Positions 12,472-24,295 of a DNA stretch of 64,000 nt are shown here, piece by piece; the stretch's first letter is position 1; each line of letters opens with the position of its first letter. The notes under the pieces were generated by a model. The model saw only the letters and a list, made by a program, of their open reading frames with translations, had not been told where the DNA came from and did not search any database. The DNA is from Valencia hispanica (lineage: Eukaryota > Chordata > Actinopteri > Cyprinodontiformes > Valenciidae): assembly GCA_963556495.2 (NCBI GenBank), contig OY747713.1, forward strand, positions 31,041,961 through 31,105,960, written 5' to 3'. The position numbers and the translations under genes were made by a program.

Positions 12472-12582
12472 CTTTCCGTGGCCCACCCTGAGGACTGGGC
12501 ACGCTTTGCTCGCACGCTCATAGAGATCCGTGCTAACCGGGCAGATGGTGAAGAGGAGGGCCCTATGGAGCTGGCTTCATAG
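12472..12582 (+). CDS. dync1i1: dync1i1 terminal coding exon with stop codon
   Basis: The acceptor is gacctctacag (ending 12471). The exon encodes 36 residues, LSVAHPEDWARFARTLIEIR then ANRADGEEEGPMELAS, and a TAG stop at 12580-12582. The length and the pattern W-RFARTL-EIRANRA-EEEG match the C-terminus of vertebrate DYNC1I1. The tail is acidic, as is usual for the family. Reading starts in phase 0 from the previous exon, so the three exons give a continuous 125-residue C-terminal fragment. By position it corresponds to human exon 17, which is known to double as a limb enhancer for DLX5/6. Whether that holds here is inference. Confidence 0.95.
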   Translation, partial: LSVAHPEDWARFARTLIEIRANRADGEEEGPMELAS

Positions 12583-12930
12583 GGGAGGACTCCAGAACCA
12601 AAGTGACTGGAGATCAGAGAGCTGGTGTGATTCAGTCGGTGTCACTGTAGCATGTGATTCTCGCTCAGTTCTTTTCCTCCACTTTCAAGCACATGTTCAT
12701 GGCTGCTCAGAACAAGCCAGAGCTTTTATTGTAATTTTGCCCTTTGTAAGTGTATTCTAATTATTTCACTGTCTTTATTTATTTGTTTATTGACTTCAGG
12801 TGCGGTGTTGCTTGCATCTTGTGAGCGTACAGTATGTATAGAGTGGCAGTATTATAGCCTTATGAAGATATGTGTAATGTAACAAAGCTTTGCACAGCTT
12901 TAACAATAAAGCAGGATCATGCTGTTGAGT
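12583..12930 (+). other. dync1i1: dync1i1 3' untranslated region
   Basis: Non-coding sequence runs from the TAG stop to about 20 bases past AATAAA at 12905-12910. A T/G-rich stretch follows (ttgagtttgttgagttgtattg), as expected for a cleavage/polyadenylation region. The 3' end is inferred from these two signals only. A longer isoform cannot be excluded. Confidence 0.7.
12905..12910 (+). terminator. dync1i1: Polyadenylation signal AATAAA of dync1i1
   Basis: A canonical hexamer about 320 bases after the stop codon, followed by a GU-rich downstream element. It is the first such combination after the stop. Confidence 0.7.
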
Positions 12931-14853
12931 TTGTTGAGTTGTATTGTTTACAAATATAACCAAAACTTTATGTTGAGCTTTTTTCTCCCCTTGTTTTAAA
13001 TCTGCATGCTACACATACCTAAATATTCCAGATGCAGGAACCTCATTGTAGCTGCTTTATTTCAGTCTGTGTGTCCGAATAAGGAACAAGTGTGATTTTT
13101 CTCTGCTGAATGACAGCTTCTATGATGAACGGTGACAAGAGGTATATTGTAACTCAGAGTGATGGATGTCAAACCTGCTATGTTTGCTATTAAAGCTTAC
13201 CTAATAAACTGCTTTCTTGCTTTTTTCGCAGCCTCCAATCAGGTAACAATACAACCAGCACACAGTCAGTTTACAACAGTGAGTTTTTCTTTATTTACTA
13301 CTAGCATGTAGTTGTACAGGACCGTCCAAAACTACTCATACATGTTAAACACATTTTGTCTTCAATGTGTTTTATTGCAACTTTTTGTGTTTTTGACCAA
13401 CACAAAGTAGGGCATAGTTATAAAAACTTTACAAATAAAAATTGGAAAAGCGATGCATTGATTGGTGTACAGCACCCCTGAGGGAATACTTTTTATTGTA
13501 TCGATTGATGTGTGTTTAAGGTTACCGTTTTGCTAGATAAAAGTAAAAAAGTAACCATTCTTAGACACTTTCACATGTAGCTGTGGCCCTACCCTACCCT
13601 TGTGGCAAACTTAGTCCTAAAAAGGACTCATTAGAAGGCTTTCTTCTTGTCACCCTACCTTCCATGCCAGATTTGTGCAGTTCGTGAACTATTCATGTTG
13701 TCCAGTCAAAAGATTATTCTTCAACCGGAGCCTCGGCATCTCCTCCAGAATTACTCTTGGCTGCTCTTCTAGTTAAATCCAATCAGTTTAGATGCCATAT
13801 TATTTTCAAATGACAGAATGGTGAGACTTGTTCAAAGCTTTGGGATATTGTTTTCTAACTTAAAGTTAGTTAGTTTAAATTTCACCCTAACTCTATCTGA
13901 CCTGTCTGCCATGTTCCCATGATGTTGTGAGACCTTCACAGAACACCTGTATTTATGTTGAGATTAAATTACATGTCAGTGGGCTCAATCTACAGATAAG
14001 GCTTTTGGTGACACTGGATTTCTTTTAGGAGATCATACTAACAGGTGTTTTGTACAGATGTTTGAATATTTTAAACCAGGTTTCATTTTCCCTCCACTTC
14101 ATATATTTTCACTATTGTTTACTTGTTGGTCTTTCACATAAAATTTAAATAAATAGAAGCTTGTGGTTGTAATGTGACAATATATGGAAAAGCTAAAAGG
14201 ATATTAATCCTCATAATACTCATTGTACGAAAATATACAGTAGTTCTGAATTTCTCACATGAACTATATATTTTTTATTTATTAGCCATAGGGTCAGAAC
14301 CAGTGTTGTGTAAAAGTCTTAAGTCATCCCTCATTTCTTTATATTTTGTTTTCAATGAGCCATACCTTATTGTAATCTTTTGAGAAATAAATCTTCAGGC
14401 TTTCCTAAAGATATTTCAGGTTGGTTTTTTTTTTTTGGACTTTGGCTGCTTGTTGACTCACCTTCAGTTCTGCTTCAGCTGGAAAGCATGAGCAGCCTTA
14501 ACTGATTCCCGCAATATCCGATATCATGAACAAGTGGTGTGCCGATTCAGCTTCAGAGGTGTTCAAAACATTCTACACATTGTTTTGATTGTGTTTGGAT
14601 TGTTTTGATTGTGTTTGGATGTTTAAATCATTTTAAAGTCATGTGTCTCCTAGTGGGTGCGTAAAACGTTGCAACCTTTTGAAAGAGGTTTGCACCAAAA
14701 GCTTTGAAACGTTTCAAAGCTGCCATTACATGTACTCTTGATGTAGAATAGATATTAAAAAATGTTTTGTAACTTTAAATCAGTTGCACAAATTTTTTTT
14801 AGATTGGTGTCTCACAGCATTTGTTTGCATAAATTACTTCTGTCCTCCCATCC
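12931..14853. other. Intergenic DNA between dync1i1 and slc25a13
   Basis: It contains the Tc1 relic at 13321-14165. The segment 14170-14853 could hold the slc25a13 3' UTR (TTTATT, a minus-strand AATAAA, at 14274-14279), but I see no other support. Confidence 0.5.
13321..14165 (-). mobile_element. Degenerate Tc1/mariner relic (transposase antisense)
   Basis: The left end has ccaacacaaagtag; the body has ggctttcttcttgtcaccct, gccagatttgtgcag and gacctgtctgccatgttccc; the right end has ggtctttcacataaaat. All are hallmarks of the fish Tc1 family read from the reverse strand. It is heavily mutated with no open frame. Confidence 0.65.
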
Positions 14854-15040
14854 CTAGAGGTCTTTGTACAGCTGCCAATGGATTATAAATGCTGCTGTGC
14901 CCATAGTGTAGCGTGGGAGATGCAGTCCAAACATGCCAGCAAATGGGGACACGGCCAACCTGAAGCCTACGATGTGGTCGTGGTCTGGAGCCTGTAGGCT
15001 GATCCGAGACTTGGGGGTAGGCTTGGAGCCAGCTGGCTCT
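14854..15040 (-). pseudogene. slc25a13: slc25a13 (citrin) terminal exon, divergent and probably part of a decayed gene
   Basis: On the minus strand the acceptor ctcttgctacag is followed by an open frame to TAG (plus 14854-14856). The translation contains EPAGSKPTPKSRIS, then APDHDHIVGFRLAV and FAGMFGLHLP. These align in order with the C-terminal tail of citrin: the PKSRI, APxxDHxxG, LAVxxFAG and FGLxLP blocks. Citrin is the mitochondrial inner-membrane aspartate/glutamate carrier of the malate-aspartate shuttle. The family block FAGIENKFGL lacks three residues here, and the residues after it do not resemble the family. The gene is convergent with dync1i1, as in human. The upstream exon remnant at 17085-17210 is clearly broken, so I infer a pseudogene; a fast-evolving live last exon is the alternative. 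Confidence 0.72.
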
Positions 15041-15949
15041 CTGTAGCAAGAGGGTGATGAGGAGGAAGCTGGGAAGCACAATTAGACAGAGAGACGAAAG
15101 AGGAAAAAGTAGACTGAAATGGGAAATAGGACCAAAGTGTGAACAGACGGCAGTTTTATTATGATCATTATTTTCATTTTGTGACATTTAGCGCTCGCCG
15201 CCCACAGGAATAAACATCCTCTGAATATTAACTGCTACCACATCGTAACAGAAAGAAAAATGCGGAACAGTTTAACATTTCTGCCCGTAGAGCAAAACTA
15301 AATCAAATCCTTCACAGATTTTAGATTTCACGCCAGGCTTTCAGATTTGTTGCCAGCCCAGACACCAGAGGAGCACACCAGAACTCTGTCCAGACCACAC
15401 TCGACACCAGCTGGACCAGCGATCTGATTTTATGTCAAAGTAACGTGTTATCTGATGGATGCTGTTCAGCATGGTTTGAGCGGTCCATTAAAAGGAGCAG
15501 CTCTGCTCTCCACTGGACCTTTTTAACTTTACTTCAGCAAATTATTCCTGACAGTGGGCTATTCTGAGCAGAGAAAATGTGCTTGTTCCAGTCAAATGGG
15601 TGCTGTCTGCCACTATGACATGCGGTAAAGCTCTTCAGTTTGACAAAATGGTCTCATCCAGGGCTCTAACTGAGAGCTTTAGTCTGTCAGTTAATGTGCT
15701 CAAAACTTATTTTTGGTCCTGTTCCATTTAGTTCTCCTTGTAGAGGCAAGCGGATGCACTGGAAACCAGTTCATGGTGGAATTCTGTTGATTGTTCGGGT
15801 CAGGATGATGAAACTGGTAGGACAGTTTGTCCAAGGGAACTTTGTGAAAACGACCTTGTGTTTCCCAAAGTCAAAGCAGAACCTGCTGTGTGGAACCTCA
15901 CAGGTCATCGGGATCACGCCAAACAAGCTTTAAACCTGCTCATTTGACC

Positions 15950-16255
15950 CATAAGTTCAGTGGTAGAGTTGTCGGCTTCCGACCCAGACATCTTAGGTTC
16001 AACTCCTGCTTCCGCTACATGTTGTTGTGTCCTTGGGCAAGACACTTCACCTACCCACCTACTGGTGTTGGCCAGAGGGGCCGATGGCACCATATGGCAG
16101 CCTCGCTTCTGTCAGTCTGCCCAAGGGCAGCTGTGGCTACAATCGTAGCTTGCTTCCACCAGTGTGTGAATGTGAGAGTGAATGAATAATGGAGTTGTAA
16201 AGTGCTTTTAGGGTCTCGAAAAGCGCTATATAAATGCAAGCCATTATTATAATTA
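15950..16255 (+). mobile_element. tRNA-derived SINE-like retroposon
   Basis: The head has an A-box-like gtggtagagttgtcgg and a B-box-like aggttcaactcctg. Then come the conserved fish block cttgggcaagacacttcacc, the body tctgcccaagggcagctgtg, and an A/T tail catttattatta-like (ccattattataattataat) after gcgctatataaatg. This order of pol III promoter, body and simple tail fits a SINE. Confidence 0.65.
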
Positions 16256-16689
16256 TAATCCTAACCCTACAATTGTGTCACCAGATTAATGCTCTTTGTG
16301 TGTTTAACAAAACAGCAAATAAAGCAACAGAGTTTCACTGCTTGTGAGGCTTTTAATACTTACTTTCTGTATTTGTCATACTGCAGAGGGCTGGGAAAGG
16401 GGTGTTCCACCTAATAATAATATTTTATTAGCAGCCAAAGATAACCTGAGTATGAAAAATCTGCAAGCCCCCCCATTAATATAGAGAAACACTTGTTTTA
16501 TGCCAGCAATACTGAGGTTGTTTTATATACAAAAAGTACAGAAAATACAAAAGAATAAGGAAAACTACATTTCTGATATAATACAATCGTCCCTACAAAT
16601 GATGCTTTGAAGCTAATAACTTTTTTCACCCTGCAGCACAGAAACCCACAGGCCATGCACACACTCTCAGACCTATAGGGAATATAAAA

Positions 16690-16840
16690 TTAACATTATA
16701 TACATGGTTTTGGAGAGGAAGTACCTAAAGAACACTTATGCATGTACAGGAAGAACATGGAAGTTCATACAGAAGGTCCCCTAGAATGGATTTGAACCAA
16801 GGACCTTCTCACTGCAAAGGAACTGTGCACACAAATAACA
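16690..16840. repeat. Degraded fish interspersed repeat (same family as 7644-7740)
   Basis: The blocks acttatgcatgtacaggaag, aacatggaagttcatacaga and tttgaaccaaggaccttctc are mutated versions of the repeat's 'hereby numbered, attached' tail seen throughout teleosts. Confidence 0.5.
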
Positions 16841-17084
16841 CCAACATGCAGCCAAACCGTGTTGAAACTTCATCTGTGTGTTTTTGTTGTATTTTCCCAG
16901 CTGCATTAATCCATTTTAATTTTCAATTCTATTAAATTTTCATTTGTTTCATTTACTATACATTTACTCCTGCTTGACAATAACTGAATCAAAAATGCTT
17001 ATTAGGCATTTATTTCTGATGTTACCTGCAGACATTTACTCAGTCAATCTTCCAGTACAGGTTAATGATATGAACTTGTCCAAT

Positions 17085-17210
17085 GCTGGTGTACCTTTAC
17101 CACCTCTATAAAAAACACCCTCTTTTCTGAGAGAAGCAGTCCACCAGGCTGCTCGCGCTGCCGCCTGTAGCTTTGTCCCGACCCCATCGGGGTCTCCAGA
17201 GAGACCATCG
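17085..17210 (-). pseudogene. slc25a13: Remnant of slc25a13 upstream exon (carrier signature and VDCF region)
   Basis: Reading the minus strand from about 17208, DNA blocks correspond to citrin MPAASLVTPADVIKTRLQ, then the AARA and VDCF segments. They are out of frame with one another because of small deletions. The clearest in-frame pieces are TKLQAAARA (family TRLQVAARA) and a separate frame giving LVDCF. The 'GQTTYSG' piece between them is missing, and the 3' half of the exon is hardly recognisable. Order, strand and distance relative to the terminal exon fit slc25a13. The frame breaks mean it cannot encode a working carrier repeat. Identification is by eye from short blocks. Confidence 0.6.
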
Positions 17211-18924
17211 GGATGTCTACAAGAAAACTCCAAGAGGTTTTTCTCTCTAAGAGCTGAATGTGTTTGATTCTAAATAGAGGCGAAATTTAAACTTCTCCCA
17301 ACACAAATGAGATGATTCGTAGAGAGTGCATATCAGCAGTTGATTGAAGACACACATGGGATGGTAACTGCATCTTGATCGAGTGGTTTTAGCGCTCTTT
17401 GTCCCCCCTTTTGATGTGCGTCATATTGAATCTTGACCATCTTGCGGTAAGGCTGCCACATACACAACAAGGGGCCAGTTCCTATCACTTCACCGTCAAC
17501 TAATCGAGGCCATTATTTAATCTCTACCTTTTTTCTGCCTTTCCTCTCTTACCCCCCTCACCATTCTCAGAAGGCTCTAAAAGGACCCAGACAATGGACG
17601 GTAATGAGAGCAGTGCACACTGTGCCCCGTGTGCTGGTGAAAGTGTGACTGCGAGGCCCCCACACCAGGCACTTCAGCCATGAATGGACCCAATCATCGA
17701 TTGCTCGATCATTACCATCAACTGCCCTCTTCACGATTTAACTCCCAACTTCTTGGTTTCCGCGGTGGCCAAACGAGCTATTTAGCGGGTCTGATCAACT
17801 CCCCGTTAGGTAGACTGACCACCTGCGCCACTCTGAGAAAAGGAGAACCGGTCCATGGCAAGTGCTTGGATACATTTCTGGCTTTTTTCCCGGTAATGTG
17901 GCTGATGTGAGCCAAAGGAGGCCGACACTATGTTGCTCACAGACCAGATTAATGCCCTTCTAAATATCGCTTCAGAAACTGAGCGAGTAATTTCATTTCC
18001 TGTGCTCACTTAATTGTAAATGTAAGTGAACGTGGGATGATAAATCTGTTAAAATCCATGAAAAAAAGAAGTAGCTAGGGTTGTTTCAGCCTGTGAGGCA
18101 CAGCTGCCAGCTTTGTGTCGGGAAAGCATGGGCGAAAGCAGAGGAAGGATTTATGAATTTTTTATGTTGTGCCTTGCCTCTGCGTCAAAGAGAAAGCACT
18201 GCTGACACATCTCTGGAGCTTCAGCACCAATATGAAGATGTTTTAAAGCCTTTTAACATCGCAGGGCTGTTATTAGGGCTTTTCTTTAAGGATACATTTA
18301 GTATTAAACACCCTTGGTCTAAAGAAGTCCCATTTTTATGCCATGAAAAGAACTGTCAGGACATTAGTGATGCTTACTGTTATAACTAAAACAACAGAGC
18401 ACCATAAAATTTACTTCATGCGTGCTCATGTTGTGTTTTTTTTACTTTCTGGGCATACATGAAGTATTTCCGAGCATATGTTGCATGTGCATGTACATTA
18501 TATAAAAGGCATTGGAAACCCTTTCCCTCTGGCCTGTTTGGCAGGCATCTGAGGCGCTTCCCTGCAGCAGCTCTCCAAAACCCCAGACCCCAATCACTGA
18601 GCAGCGCTCTAATTAGCAGCTACCGCCATGGAGCCTGCGGTCAGAGCTCTTGCCTGGCTTCCAAACTCTGAGCTCTGCTACTGTCGCTGCAAAGAGGAGG
18701 GGCGAGAGCAGAGACCTGCTCATATATTCAGGATAAAGAAGCTAAAAAGTTCATGTCAGAATCAGATCAGGCTCTAGAGAACATTCATGAAATTGATTGA
18801 TAGTTAAGAGTGGCGATAGGAAATAATAGGGAGGATGGTTTTAACAGTGTTGTTTATAAAGTTTGAGATTGCCTAAATAGATCTTGGAAATTCAGATGTA
18901 ATCTTTTTACCATGATCAGCATTT
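17211..18924. other. Intergenic DNA, no gene recognised
   Basis: Mixed-composition DNA without repeat signatures. Segments around 17340-18060 and 18520-18700 look non-repetitive and could be conserved non-coding DNA, but nothing in the sequence alone proves it. Confidence 0.4.
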
Positions 18925-19415
18925 ATAGTCCATTGCGAAAAGCATTCACACCCTTAAACTTGTTAACATAACAGGAAAATTAAATGCACTTTTGGGGGAT
19001 TTTAAGTGATAGGTAAACACAAAGTAGCACATAATTGTGGAGTACAAGGAAATCGCAGTGCATTGATTTTATTAAGTGAAATCTGAAAAAAGCATCTCAC
19101 TTTTACTCTGACACCCCCTAAATACAATCTAATGCACCCAATTCCATTTAGAAGTCTGATTAGTAAAAAGACTCCACCTTGGTTTGATCAATGACGTTTG
19201 TTAGAAATAGTTTGAAAACAAACATCATGAAGACCAAGGAACTCAGCAGACAGATCAGGGATAATGTTCTGAAGAAGTTTACTGAAAAGCTGGTTTTGGT
19301 ATAAAACAGAATCCCAAGCTTTAGAAATCTTGCAGAGCACCATTCAATCCATCAACTTAAAATGGATAGAGTATGGCACAACTGCAACCCAACTAAGACA
19401 TGGCATGAGCTGCTG
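18925..19415 (+). mobile_element. Tc1/mariner relic, 5' half (transposase sense)
   Basis: The terminal stretch cattgcgaaaagcattcac and aacacaaagtagcacataat precede transposase DNA such as gaagaccaaggaactcagca, cccaagctttagaaatc and agagtatggcacaactgc. Frameshifts and stops are present. Confidence 0.65.
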
Positions 19416-19608
19416 AGGTCCAACTCCAGTCTTTAAGAGCTACTATCCTGTAACTTTTTGATGAATCTCTGCTCCAACACATCTGAATCAAAGGAAATGG
19501 TTTGTTTCCAGACCTGGAGAACTGAATGCTGATGAGAGAATGTAACTATTAGATTCATTGATACATCTAAAATGTGCAGGATGTAGGGCACCCCTGGTCT
19601 AATTAATT
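19416..19608. mobile_element. Short non-autonomous hAT-like element
   Basis: Left aggtccaactccagtcttta and right gggcacccctggtc resemble the CAGGGGTSTCCAACTCC inverted ends of a common fish hAT family. The internal gctccaacacatctgaatca is typical. The ends are decayed and no clear target duplication is seen. Confidence 0.45.
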
Positions 19609-19905
19609 AAAATACAAATTTATCACCTGTCAACAACATAGTGTGTATCTTCATAAATACTGTATGTACTTCTTTTAAATGATTCTGCTGACACGGTAAT
19701 AGTTAAACATTATATTAGTTATATAGGTATATAGAAATCAAATCTTTCTTTAAACTTGAGACTAGCTCATTCTTTATTTTAAGAAGCAAAACAAAAGACT
19801 GTATTGGGCGCTGCAGCTTACTGTCTCTGTCTGTCTGCCCTGTGTGGTGAGCATGTACAGTTGTTTGTGTAAAAGAGCTGGGATCTGTTTCACTCATCAT
19901 CATCC

Positions 19906-20425
19906 TCGGACAGCATCAATCTCAAAAGGGATACAAAGACATTTCTAAGGTTTTGGCAATCCAGTGAACCACAGGAGTCTCCAGCCTACAAAGTTTTCTC
20001 AGAGTATGCTTTTTAACAACTCATCCAGGAGTTCAAAAAGCAACCCAGACCAACGTCTATAGCACTGCTGGCCTCACTTGTCTCAATTTAGGTCAGTGTT
20101 TATGATGCAACAATAAGAAAGAGACTTGGGATTAATGGGAGAATTTCAAGTTAAAAACGACTGCTGTAAGAACTCAAGGGCCCGTCTCACATTTCCAATA
20201 AAATGCCTTAATGATCCCCAAGAAAATATTCTAAGGACTGATGAGACAAAGCTGAACTTTTTGGAAGTTGTGAGTCCCATATGAGGTGAAAAACTAACAC
20301 ATCTTAGAAACCCATTCCCTACAGGCAAACATGGATGTGGTAGTGTGATGGTCTGGACCTGCTTTGATGCTTAATGAGCTGGACAACTTGTACTTGAAGG
20401 AGCCATTAATTCTGCACAAAAACAT
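19906..20425 (+). mobile_element. Tc1/mariner relic (transposase sense, central part)
   Basis: Transposase DNA is recognisable in agacatttctaaggttttgg, ccagtgaaccacaggag, gactgatgagacaaagctga, ctttttggaag and aacatggatgtggtagtgtg. It is a different subfamily or segment from the relic at 18925. No intact frame. Confidence 0.65.
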
Positions 20426-21249
20426 GATGAGAGTTATACCCCCTCTCCTCCCAGCCCATCTCCTATGCATGCACACACTTAAAAGAAACAGTAAACAAGG
20501 ACATTGGGCTGAGAACAGATGAGCCAGGTAAGGAAACGCCATCAAGGGAGCCAATCTGCAGGTGCAGCAGCAGATCGACAGCAACAGCCGAGGCACTGGT
20601 CCAGGGCAACCAGTGGAGGGAAGGCTGAGACCCCCACCTCCACCCAAGCACTACCTGGAGAGTACCAAGGCAGCCCCAGCCGAACCACCTCTCCTTAGGC
20701 AGAGGGCTCCCACAGAGGAAACACTGGAAAGAAAGATTAAAATAACAGGTTAAAATATTAAAACAAAGAGCAGATAAAATAGTAAAACACAAATAAAATG
20801 TTTACACTGATAATATTTAGAATTATGTAGTGTAAAACATTGATAAAATGTAATCAATTAAGACATGCAGAGCAATTAAGCAGATATTAATAAATAATTA
20901 ATCAATTAAAAGCTCTGCTAAAAAGGTGAGTCTTGAGCCTGCTCTTAAAATCATGAACGTTCTCTGTGGCCCTGAGGTCCTCTGGCAGCCTGTTCCAGGG
21001 GTTGGGGGACATAAAACTAGAAAGACGCCTCACCATGAGTGTATGTCCTTACTTTTGGAATCACAAGGAGACGGCTGCCAGAGGAGACAACTGCCAGAGG
21101 AAACAAGAAGGTTCATATGATAAAAGCAGTTCTGAAAGATAAGAAGGCCCAAGACCATTAAGACACTTAAAAACCATTAAGATAACCTTAAAATCGATCC
21201 TATAACACACGGGGACCCAATGCAGTGATTTTAAGACCGGTCTAATGTG

Positions 21250-21891
21250 CTACTGCCTCCTGGTCTTCGTCAGGACACGTGCTGCTGAATTTTGTAGAAG
21301 CTGTAAACCTGATATACTCTTTTTGGGAAGACCAGAAAGCAGGGCATTACAGTAATCAATTCTACTGGAGATAAAAGCATGCATCAGTGTCTCCGTGTTG
21401 ACCGGAGGGAGAATGAGGCAGACTCTGGCAATGTTCTTTAGTTGATGAAAACCTATTTTAGATATGTTTTTAATGTGAAGGACAAAAGTCAGCTCAGAGT
21501 CAAAAATCATGCCCAGGTTCTTCACTTGTAAAGAAGGATTAAAAGACAGTGATCATAGTTTTGGTAAAAGTTTATCTCTCTGAGCATCAGAACCGATGAC
21601 TAAAGCTTCAGTTTTGTCCTGGTTGAGCTGGAGAAAGTTTTCTGCCATCCATAATTTGATGTCTAAAATGCAGTTAGAAAGTGCATCCATTGGCCGTGTG
21701 TCATCAGGAGACATGGAGATGTACAACTGTGTATCATCAGCATAACTGTGAAAGTTAACTTCATGTCTTCTGTTGACACTGCCAAGAGGGAGCATATGCA
21801 GATTAAAAAGTACTGGGCCTAAAATAGAACCCTGGGGCACACCACATGTGATGCTGTGGACCCTGGAGGAACAGGTATCCAAGCTTACCAT
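21250..21891 (-). pseudogene. LINE reverse transcriptase, catalytic part
   Basis: Two consecutive minus-strand frames give ITCGVPQGSILGPVLF (RT motif with PQGSxLGP), YADDTQLYI (the catalytic F/YADD box), WMAENFLQLNQDKTE and, after a frame break, KNLGMIFDSEL and SRIDYCNALLSGL. This is the order expected in L2/CR1-type LINE reverse transcriptases. A stop/frameshift between about 21553 and 21525 disrupts it. The enzyme would copy LINE RNA at a nicked target. The catalytic box itself is intact. Confidence 0.75.
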
Positions 21892-22099
21892 AAAAGTCCT
21901 GTCTGAGAGATAGGATGTGAACCATTTGTGAACAGCACCAGAGAGGCCAATCTGTTTTTAACAGGTTAAAAGAATAGTGTGGTCTACTGTATCAAAGGCA
22001 GCGCTTAGATCCAGTAGAACCAACACTGTCCCTTCTGGGCATTGTAGTTTAATCTAAAATCATTTAAAATCTTCAGAAGGGCCGTCTTTATGCTGTGGT

Positions 22100-22794
22100 T
22101 CACCCTAAAACCAGACTGAAATTTCTGTAGGACATTGTGAGGTTTAATAAAATCATTAAATTAAAACAAGCTTTTTTTAAACTTTGCTTAAAAATGGTAA
22201 GTCGGAAATTATTAAAATCATTAAAATCTAAATTGTTCTTCAGTAGGGAGTAAACTACTGCCCCTTTAAATGCGGCAGGAAAAACCCCCGTCTGAAGGGA
22301 GCAATTCATCATGGTTAAAATCTCATCTCTAAAAGATTCATAAAATGGCTTAAAAAAGGAAGTGGGACTCGGGTCCAAAACACTTGTGGTGGGGCTCACT
22401 GAGGAGAAAACTTTATCAAGAGTCCCAGCTTCTACCAGGACAAAATTGTCCAGCGTTTCCTTTGGTAAAGACACACACTCAGATTTGTCTAAAACCATGT
22501 TAGACTGAGAGGATAAAATATTACATCTGATGATGTCTGCCTTCCCTCTGAAGTGGTCTGCAAACTTCTCACATGAGTGTTTGAGGGGGTTTTCCGATGT
22601 GCATTAGTAGTATGGTTAAAAATGTTGTCCATAGTGAAAAACAGAATTTTGGGATTATTTTTATCTTCTGAGATGATTCTGGAAAAGTATGCATTTCTGG
22701 AATTTCTTACAGCGTTATTGTATGATTTGATACGTTGTATGTAAATTTCATGATTTATTGTGATTTTATTTTTCCTCCATTTTCTCTTTGCCAA
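22100..22794 (-). pseudogene. LINE ORF2, region ahead of the RT catalytic core
   Basis: Minus-strand frames contain AKRKWRKNKITINHEIY and YNNAVRNSRNAYFSRII, the linker between endonuclease and RT. After a frame shift they continue with GVFPAAFKGAVVYSLLKKN-like text (read GVFPAAFKGAVVYSLLKNN) and DFNDFNNFRL. This is the usual start of the RT domain. Frameshifts and divergence show an inactive copy. Confidence 0.6.
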
Positions 22795-22900
22795 CCTGCA
22801 GCTCCTCTTTAATTTTTTAAGGTCTTCGTTTCTCCATGGTGTTGTAAGTTTATGCTTGATATCAGTCCACTGTGACTGAATTAAAAAAATTCTCTAAAGA

Positions 22901-24295
22901 AACGTGGGCAAATTTTTTTTTTTAAAGTGATGTAAAAGACAGATTTTGCAGATAATTATTTCTCATTTTTCCTTTAATAAATTAAATAATAATTTTAAAA
23001 CATTTAATATTTATTCAGGCTGTCGCTGACTGATATTAAAATTCGCTTTAAGATCTAAAATATTCGGTGGGGCAAAAAAGCAAAAGCTTGAAGAAATTTG
23101 TAAGTAATTTTTTCATGGGAAAGTAGCCCGAAGGATTCAAACTTGATTTATAATTTGCTTTAAAAGATGGCTTGATGAGTCTAGCCACAACATGTTGAAT
23201 CTTTTGATATTAAGCATTAGATTAATTGAGACTACTTCCAAAATGCTCCTGGGACTTTTAAAGCAAAGTCAAATATCAAACTACAGCATTGCCCTCAAAT
23301 CATGTTTCACCATTTGCAAACGATCCACGTCCTCTGCAGCAGGTAGAAGGGGTGGGTCAAAGAGAGGGAAAAGCTGATGAAGACAGAATGTCTGCCACTG
23401 TAAACAACACTAAATCATCAAGCCTATCCAGTTTCCTGCTGTACTTCAGACCTGTTGGCAAACTGCCACTTTTTTGACACGGCGACTACAGTCAACAGAA
23501 GACGTTTAAAGAGGCTGGGAAGAGTCTCCTTGTTTTGGACAGGCTTCATTTAACTCCTCTGGGATAATCCTTTGGTTCCTACATACACACACACACTCCC
23601 AGAGAGGATTGCTAGGTACCTGGGCTATCTCTTCCCCTCTCTTCCTTCTGACACTTCTTGTCTTTCTTCTCCCTTCTGGCTGGGGCTGGATTGGTTGCTG
23701 AAAGCTGGAAGATTCTATCAAGGTTTGACAGATATCATCATGAGGAGAAAAAAGCTGATTATGGCAATAGTAAACACTCAAGCATCAACATTATAAACAC
23801 ATTTTAAGTTCCTTTTAGCTACAGTTACAGCTTTGCTGCAGCAATGAATGGTGGCGCTAGAGTCTTAGCCACTCAACTGAACAGTAGCTCCACCAGAAGA
23901 GGCTGAGAGTCAGGATAATTACCCTGACAAAGGCAGCTCTGTGCCTGGGTGCAGCCCCTCCGGAGCCAGCCCGTCTGGGGCTTGCAGGCTGTAGCTCGTC
24001 TCCTCCCCACCTCGTCTCCACCGCTGCTTCTTTCTCAATGCACTTTGTCTCGTCTCTGTGCATCAGCAGACGAATGCAATAAAGCTCGAGCCCTGATACA
24101 TTCTCATGCACTCGTGTTGCAGGATTGAGACCACAGCGATGTGGATATGCACTCCAACAAAAGTCATAAAGCACTGCACAAACACATCAACAGGTAGATA
24201 GGCAGACAAGGAGAACAGGAGGCTCCTCGTTCTTTTTACAGCCTTAAGATTTAAGTTGATGTTCTCTGTTCCGACAGGTGGTCAGATTAGCACAC
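22901..24295. other. Intergenic DNA, no gene recognised
   Basis: 22901-23300 may be decayed LINE 5' sequence. 23300-24290 shows no repeat or coding hallmark that I recognise. Confidence 0.4.

Larger units (their letters stand above)
15041..17084. other. slc25a13 relic intron/intergenic DNA
   Basis: It contains a tRNA-derived SINE (15950-16255) and a degraded fish-repeat fragment (16690-16840). Nothing else is recognised. Confidence 0.5.
20760..22900 (-). mobile_element. LINE (jockey superfamily, L2/CR1-like), decayed
   Basis: The reverse transcriptase reads on the minus strand in three separated frames (22794-22489, 22498-22100, 21891-21250). The non-coding 3' part lies to the left. The boundaries are approximate. 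Upstream DNA to about 23300 may be a further decayed part. Confidence 0.75.
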
